Below, piece by piece: positions 14,003 through 18,201 of a stretch of 18,201 nucleotides of DNA. Made by a program: the position numbers and the translations under genes. Below the pieces are notes generated by a model, which had not been told where the DNA came from, made no database searches, and was given only the letters and a program-made list of their open reading frames with translations. The stretch comes from JACCZR01 sp035296565 (GTDB taxonomy: Bacteria; Actinomycetota; Thermoleophilia; Solirubrobacterales; Thermoleophilaceae). The stretch spans positions 1-18,201 of the forward strand of contig DATHAQ010000032.1 in assembly GCA_035296565.1 (NCBI GenBank), given 5' to 3'. Numbering within the stretch: position 1 is the stretch's first letter; each line of letters begins with the position of its first letter.

Positions 14003-16519
14003 CTACTCGTTTTTGCTCTCGGACGGCGCCTGGGACGGGCCCGGGCGCTGTCCGAGAAACGTCGCCTGGCCGGGTTGCAGGGAGACCGCCGGCCTCGGCC
14101 CCTCCTCGGGGGCCCGAAAGAGCACGACGGTGTCGCCGAACCGCAGCACGTCGCCGTCGCGCAGCGCGTGCTCGCCCCGTATGGGCTCGCCGTTCAGGTA
14201 GGACCCATTGCTGGACCACTCGTCGACGAGCGTCCAGCCCGCCGGCGTCCGGCGCAGCTCGGCGTGCCGGCGGGAGACCTCGGTGTCCCCGGCCAGGACC
14301 ACGTCGCACTCCTCCAGCCGGCCGACGGTGACCGTCGACTCCTCGTCGACGAGATCGAACACGTGACGCTTCCCGAGCGGATCGTGGAAGACCACAAAGG
14401 CCCGGCCCCTGCGCTCCGCCTCGATGCGGTCGTGGAGCAGGGCGTCCGCTCGGGACAGGTCCCCGGTCTCGGCCAGGGCGATGCCCAGCTTGAGCGCGAG
14501 GTCCCTCCGGGCCGGATCGTCCTCCGGGAGCAGCGAGACCGCCCGGTCGAGGAGCTTGACTGCGGGAGCGATGTCGCCCCGGGCCAGCGCGCGCCGGCCG
14601 GAGGACCCCAGCCGCGCGGCCGCGCGGGAGGCCAGCTCCCGCCCGTGCTCGTCCAGCGGGCCGAGCTCGGTCAGGTACGTGCAGGCCCGCTCGAGGTGGT
14701 GACCGAGGATCTCGTCGTACTCGCCCGCGCGCTCGCCCGCCGTCTGCTCCAGCCAGTCCGCGAAGCGCTCGTGGAAGTCGACGCGGGCTTCCTTGAGGAT
14801 CCCGTTGTAAGCCACGTCGCGGATCAGGATGTGCTTGAAGCTGAACGTCGGCTCCCCGGCGAAGCGCACGGCGTCGGGCTGGATCAGGTCCTTGCGCTCG
14901 AGCGCGTGCAGCCGCTCGTCGAGCTGCGAGCGGTCATCGCCGCCCACCAGCGCGAAGGCCGCCCCGCCTCCGAACGACCGCCCCACCACCGAGGCCGCCT
15001 CGACCACCGCGCGCTCGGCGGGCTCGAGCCGGTCGACGCGCGCCGCCAGGAGCGCGTGGATCGTGGGCGGCACCGACAGCTGGCGGTCCTCGACGAGCAT
15101 CCGGACGAGCTCTTCGACGAACAGGGGGTTGCCCTCGCCGGCCGTGAAAGCGCGCTCGACGAGCTCGGCCGGCACCTCGCCCTCGCCGGCGAGGTGCCCG
15201 ATCAGCTCTCGGCTCTCGGCAGCGCTGAGGGGCCCGAGCTCCAGTCTGGTGCCCCCGAACTGGGGCCGCGTTTCGAGTAGGTCCTCTCGGGCCACCGCGA
15301 CCAGCAGGACCGGGACACCGTCGATGGTGGCGGCCAGGTACTCGAGGAGGTCGTGGAAGACCTCCTCTCCCCAGTGGATGTCCTCGAAGATGACCACCAG
15401 CGGTTGGGGGGAGGCGGCCGCCTCCAGCAACCTGCGGACCGCCCAAGAGGTCTCCTGGGGCGAGGCCGCGACCTCGTACAGCCCGAGCGCGCCCGCCACG
15501 CGCTCGACCACGAGTGCCGTGTCGTCATCGTCGGAGAGCATGCGCGCGATCGCCGCCTGCGCCTCCTCGGAGCTGTGCCCGTCGTCGATTCCCGCGAGCC
15601 CCTCGACTACCTCGCGCACCGGCCAGAAGGTGAGCCCTTCGCCGTAGGACAGGCAGCGGCCCCCCACCACCGTGGCGGAACCCCGCAGCCTCTCCGCGAA
15701 CTCCTCCGCCAGCCGGGACTTCCCCAACCCGGCGGGGCCCAGGATCGTGACGAGCTCACAGCCCCGCCCGGCCACCACCCGGTCGAAGGCCTCCCGCAGC
15801 GCGGTCAGCTCCCGCTCGCGCCCCACCAGCGGCGCGCCCAGCCTGGAGCCGCGGCCGGCACCCGCCCCCGAGACGGCGACCAGGCGGTAGGCGGGCACCC
15901 GCTCGCTCTTTCCCTTGAGGTCCAGCGCGGGCACCTGTTCCACCTGCACCGAATCGCGAACGAGCTCGTAAGTGTCCTCGCCGATCAGGACCTCGCCGTC
16001 CGGTGCGGCCTGCTCGAGCCTCGCGGCGACGTTCACCGCGTCCCCGGTCACGAACCCGTGACCCTGCGAGGGGTCGCCGGCGATGACCTCGCCCGTGTTC
16101 ACGCCGGTGCGCACGCGCAGCCGCACGCCGAAGCGCAGCTCCAGCTGCTCGTTGAGCTCCTCGAGGGCGCGCCTCATCTCGGCCGCTGCCCTCACGGCGC
16201 GCAGGGCATCGTCCTCGCGGACCGCAGGCACCCCGAAGACGGCCATCACCGCATCGCCGACGAACTTCTCGACTGTCCCGCCGTGGCGCTCCAGAGCGCC
16301 CCTCATCGAGTCGAAGTAGCGGGTCACGATCCGCCGCACCGACTCGGGGTCGAGCCGCTCCCCGAGGCTCGTCGATCCCGACAGGTCGCAGAACACGAGC
16401 GTCACGACCTTGCGCAGCTCGGGGCGCCCCTGCGGGTCGGCGTCCAGCGGGGCGCCGCACGCGGAGCAGAAGCGCGCCCCCTCGGGCGCCCCTTCGCCGC
16501 AGTTGGGACACGGGCGCAC
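14003..16519 (-). CDS. Zinc ribbon - class III adenylate cyclase - AAA ATPase - FHA fusion protein
   Basis: An 838-residue multidomain signalling protein. Residues 4-21 are a zinc ribbon (CPNC...CSAC). The class III cyclase domain (about 37-215) has both metal aspartates (Asp45 in FCDLSGST, Asp89 in GDAVMAVFG), Lys85 and Asp160 as adenine-selecting residues, and Asn163/Arg167 in VNVAARLE, so it should make cAMP. An AAA_16-type ATPase follows: LVGRERELTAL (231-241), Walker A GPAGLGKS (261-268), Walker B VVIFEDIHW (about 374-382). A helical region leads to a C-terminal FHA domain (about 709-803) with VSRRHAEL and SSNGSYLNGE. No membrane helix is seen. The GTG at 16519 is kept because the zinc ribbon begins three residues later; no Shine-Dalgarno sequence precedes it, and a TAAACT -10-like box suggests a leaderless mRNA. 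It leads an operon with FHA-HTH and kinase genes, implying control by phosphorylation. Confidence 0.92.
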   Translation of the reverse strand: MRPCPNCGEGAPEGARFCSACGAPLDADPQGRPELRKVVTLVFCDLSGSTSLGERLDPESVRRIVTRYFDSMRGALERHGGTVEKFVGDAVMAVFGVPAVREDDALRAVRAAAEMRRALEELNEQLELRFGVRLRVRTGVNTGEVIAGDPSQGHGFVTGDAVNVAARLEQAAPDGEVLIGEDTYELVRDSVQVEQVPALDLKGKSERVPAYRLVAVSGAGAGRGSRLGAPLVGRERELTALREAFDRVVAGRGCELVTILGPAGLGKSRLAEEFAERLRGSATVVGGRCLSYGEGLTFWPVREVVEGLAGIDDGHSSEEAQAAIARMLSDDDDTALVVERVAGALGLYEVAASPQETSWAVRRLLEAAASPQPLVVIFEDIHWGEEVFHDLLEYLAATIDGVPVLLVAVAREDLLETRPQFGGTRLELGPLSAAESRELIGHLAGEGEVPAELVERAFTAGEGNPLFVEELVRMLVEDRQLSVPPTIHALLAARVDRLEPAERAVVEAASVVGRSFGGGAAFALVGGDDRSQLDERLHALERKDLIQPDAVRFAGEPTFSFKHILIRDVAYNGILKEARVDFHERFADWLEQTAGERAGEYDEILGHHLERACTYLTELGPLDEHGRELASRAAARLGSSGRRALARGDIAPAVKLLDRAVSLLPEDDPARRDLALKLGIALAETGDLSRADALLHDRIEAERRGRAFVVFHDPLGKRHVFDLVDEESTVTVGRLEECDVVLAGDTEVSRRHAELRRTPAGWTLVDEWSSNGSYLNGEPIRGEHALRDGDVLRFGDTVVLFRAPEEGPRPAVSLQPGQATFLGQRPGPSQAPSESKNE

Positions 16520-16532
16520 GGGGATGAGTTTA
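16520..16532 (-). promoter_or_regulatory. Putative leaderless promoter -10 box of the cyclase operon
   Basis: On the minus strand TAAACT (16532-16527) is followed by seven bases and then the GTG at 16519. This is the spacing expected when transcription begins at the start codon itself. There is no Shine-Dalgarno sequence. The region lies within the 23-bp gap between divergent genes, so any -35 contacts would fall inside the opposite coding sequence. Confidence 0.5.
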
Positions 16533-16542
16533 AGGTTCGACC

Positions 16543-18201
16543 ATGCCGGGCGAACAGCTGCGGGTCACCGAGGGCAAGGAGCATGGCAAGGCCGTCGAGG
16601 TGGAGGCCGAGCTGAACATCGGCCGTGCCGCGACCGACGCCGAGGGGAGGCTCGGCGACGATCCCCTCCTGTCGCGCCGCCACGCGAAGGTGGCGCGCGC
16701 AGCCAACGGCCAGCTCACCATCGAGGACCTCGGTTCGGCCAACGGGACGTTCGTCAACAACGAGCAGATACAGGCCCAGCGCGCGCTGGCCCTGGGCGAT
16801 CTGGTGCGGGTTGGCAGCACCGTGCTGCAGGTGACCGACGCGGCCGGTCGCGTTCCCGAGAAGACGCGCATGGAGGGGGTGCCGAGCGGACTGGACCGCG
16901 CCGCGGAGCCCGCAGCGGAGCTGCTGGTGGCCGAGGGAGCGGCGCAGGGCCGCCGGATCGCGCTCGACGAGGAGCTTCTGGTCGGGCGCGCGATGACCGA
17001 GGACGGCCGCCTGGGAGACGACCCCGAGCTCTCCCGCCGCCACGCCCGGCTCGCGCGCAGGGGCGGGCAGCTGACCATCGAGGACCTCGGATCGGCGAAT
17101 GGGACATTCGTCAACGGCGAGCGGGTCAGCGAGCCCCGGCCGCTCGGGGTGGGCGACTCGGTGCGGATGGGCCAGACCACGCTCGAGGTCGTCGAGTCCG
17201 GGCAGGCCGCGGAGAAGGCCACGCCCGCTGCCGCCGCGCCCCCCGCCGCCCCACCCAGCACGCCGGTCGAGGTCCCCGAGCCTCCGGCTGCCGCCGAGGA
17301 GGTCCCGTCCACGGCGCCGGAGCCGGTCGCGCGTGAGCCCGAGCCCGCTCAGCGGCCGCCGGCGCCTCCGCCGCGGCAGCCTGCTCCTGCGCGCCCTCCC
17401 GCCCCCCCGCGCCGCCCCGCGCCGAGCCCCGCCCCGCCTCGGAGCCCCGCGCCGAGCCCCGCCCCGCCCGCCGCGCCCGTCACGGCAGACGAGCTCGAGC
17501 TGGGCGCCGTCTTCGCCGGCTGCCGCGTCGAGGAGATCATCGGCCGCGGGGACATGGGGGTCGTCTACCGGGCCGACGAGCTCGCGCTGCAGCGCGCGGT
17601 TGCGCTGAAGGTCATCCGGCCCGACAACTCGCGCGAGGAGCGCTTCCGCCAGCGCTTCCAGCGCGAGTCGAGGACGGCGGCCTCGATCGACCACCCCAAC
17701 GTGATCCCGATCCTGGAGGCCGGCGAGGAGAACGGCGTGCTGTTCATCACCATGCGCCTCGTCGAGGGCACCGACCTGCGCGCGCTGATCGCAGACGAGG
17801 GCCGTGTCGACCCCCGGCGGGCCGCGCGCATCGTCCGCCAGGTGGGCGCCGGCCTCGATGCCGCCCACAAGCGCGGTCTGGTCCACCGCGACGTCAAGCC
17901 GGCGAACGTGCTCCTGGCCCGTGGCGATCACGTCTACCTCAGCGACTTCGGGCTCGCCAAGCAGGCGACCGAGGGCGGGGGGCTCACCCGGCAGGGGTCG
18001 ATCGTCGCCCGCGCCGAATACGTCGCGCCCGAGCAGATCACGGAGGACCGCGTCGACGCCCGGACCGACGTGTACGCGCTGGGCTGCCTGCTGTTCGAGA
18101 GCCTGACGGGCCAGGCCCCGTTCGCGGGGGATGGCGGCAACGCGATGATGGCCCACGTGGACGCCCCCCCTCCCTCGGCCGCCGCGCTGGTCCCCGGCCT
18201 G
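16543..18201 (+). CDS. Tandem-FHA Ser/Thr protein kinase, C-terminus cut by window edge
   Basis: The first 553 residues of a larger protein. Two FHA domains (about 5-98 and 124-217) each carry LSRRHA (Ser44/His47; Ser164/His167) and the LGSANGTFVN motif. A Pro/Ala-rich linker (about 225-313) follows, then a PknB-like kinase domain from about 321: IIGRGDMGVVY (332-342), VALK with Lys356, HRDVKPAN with Asp450, DFG 468-470, VAPEQ, DVYALGCLLFESL. Catalytic residues are present, but the usual GTPxY of the P+1 loop reads ARAEY (489-493), so the conserved threonine is missing. The ATG at 16543 has AAGG seven bases upstream (16532-16535) and immediately precedes the FHA fold. No stop codon occurs before base 18201, so C-terminal parts (transmembrane or sensor) are unknown. 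It is divergent from the cyclase operon. An N-terminal FHA pair in cis suggests binding to phosphorylated partners or to its own phospho-sites. Confidence 0.93.
   Translation, partial: MPGEQLRVTEGKEHGKAVEVEAELNIGRAATDAEGRLGDDPLLSRRHAKVARAANGQLTIEDLGSANGTFVNNEQIQAQRALALGDLVRVGSTVLQVTDAAGRVPEKTRMEGVPSGLDRAAEPAAELLVAEGAAQGRRIALDEELLVGRAMTEDGRLGDDPELSRRHARLARRGGQLTIEDLGSANGTFVNGERVSEPRPLGVGDSVRMGQTTLEVVESGQAAEKATPAAAAPPAAPPSTPVEVPEPPAAAEEVPSTAPEPVAREPEPAQRPPAPPPRQPAPARPPAPPRRPAPSPAPPRSPAPSPAPPAAPVTADELELGAVFAGCRVEEIIGRGDMGVVYRADELALQRAVALKVIRPDNSREERFRQRFQRESRTAASIDHPNVIPILEAGEENGVLFITMRLVEGTDLRALIADEGRVDPRRAARIVRQVGAGLDAAHKRGLVHRDVKPANVLLARGDHVYLSDFGLAKQATEGGGLTRQGSIVARAEYVAPEQITEDRVDARTDVYALGCLLFESLTGQAPFAGDGGNAMMAHVDAPPPSAAALVPGL
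16711..17117 (+). repeat. Internal duplication of FHA coding sequence
   Basis: The segment from 16711 (CAGCTCACCATCGAGG...) to about 16757 recurs at 17068 to about 17114 with five mismatches in 47 bases, a spacing of 357 bp (119 codons). Both copies encode QLTIEDLGSANGTFVN. The two FHA domains of the kinase thus arose by tandem duplication or are kept alike by gene conversion. Confidence 0.8.
17414..17468 (+). repeat. 25-bp perfect direct repeat in the Pro-rich linker
   Basis: Bases 17414-17438 and 17444-17468 are identical with a 30-bp period and encode RPAPSPAPP / SPAPSPAPP in the linker between the FHA pair and kinase domain. Such a repeat can vary in copy number by slippage without shifting the frame. 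Confidence 0.85.

Noticed and set aside
15353..16615. 420-codon plus-strand open frame, and similar plus-strand frames over 14075-15280
   Set aside because: Antisense to the cyclase-ATPase gene, whose motifs are fully collinear; no motif in the shadow.
16402..18156. 584-codon minus-strand open frame
   Set aside because: Antisense to the FHA-FHA-kinase gene and overlapping the cyclase start; contains low-complexity Gly/Arg runs and no domain.
1..18201. tRNA, rRNA, riboswitch, phage or transposase sequences
   Set aside because: None recognised; coding density leaves only gaps of 114, 57 and 23 bp plus a few nucleotides between genes.

Overview
The window is GC-rich (roughly 70% by eye), densely packed DNA. 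It has the hallmarks of a high-GC actinobacterium: GTG starts, overlapping stop/start junctions, several Ser/Thr kinases (STKs) and FHA domains, and a class III cyclase/ATPase fusion. The combination (eukaryote-type UDP-glucose pyrophosphorylase, GH15 trehalase/glucoamylase-like enzyme, kinase with a beta-propeller sensor) would fit a deep-branching lineage such as Thermoleophilia/Solirubrobacterales, but that placement is inference. I count twelve genes. Two are cut by the window edges: an ammonium transporter on the left and an FHA-FHA-kinase on the right.

Left part, minus strand: a five-gene, probably co-transcribed run is read leftward from about 8313 to 900. It encodes a solo cyclic-nucleotide-binding-like domain, a GH15 glucan/trehalose hydrolase, a UDPGP-family UTP-glucose-1-phosphate uridylyltransferase, phosphoglucomutase and a membrane STK with a seven-repeat extracytoplasmic beta-propeller. 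Every junction is either an overlap of 1-4 nt or a gap of 2-4 nt. A 114-nt gap follows, then the ammonium transporter, which has its own Shine-Dalgarno sequence.

Middle, plus strand (8371-12559), divergent from that run across only 57 bp: a GT-C (PMT/GT39-like) membrane glycosyltransferase, a BcsA-like cellulose/beta-glucan synthase without a PilZ domain, and a GH8 beta-glucanase with a lipoprotein signal. Together the two divergent units resemble one pathway: hexose release, glucose-1-phosphate, UDP-glucose, then membrane polymerisation of a beta-glucan trimmed by a surface GH8 enzyme. No BcsB, BcsC or c-di-GMP receptor is present in the window.

Right part (12556-16519, minus): a three-gene signalling operon encodes a zinc-ribbon/adenylate cyclase/AAA-ATPase/FHA fusion, an FHA-HTH protein and a soluble STK. 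It converges on the GH8 gene with the two stop codons overlapping by 4 nt. Divergent from it across only 23 bp is a plus-strand gene for a tandem-FHA STK that runs off the window. The window therefore holds three kinases, four FHA domains, one predicted cAMP-producing enzyme and one solo cNMP-type domain around a putative exopolysaccharide locus. A phospho-/cAMP-controlled beta-glucan system is the most attractive hypothesis; the regulatory links are inferred from proximity only.

No tRNA, rRNA, CRISPR array, insertion sequence or other mobile element was seen, and no gene-free stretch exceeds about 115 bp.
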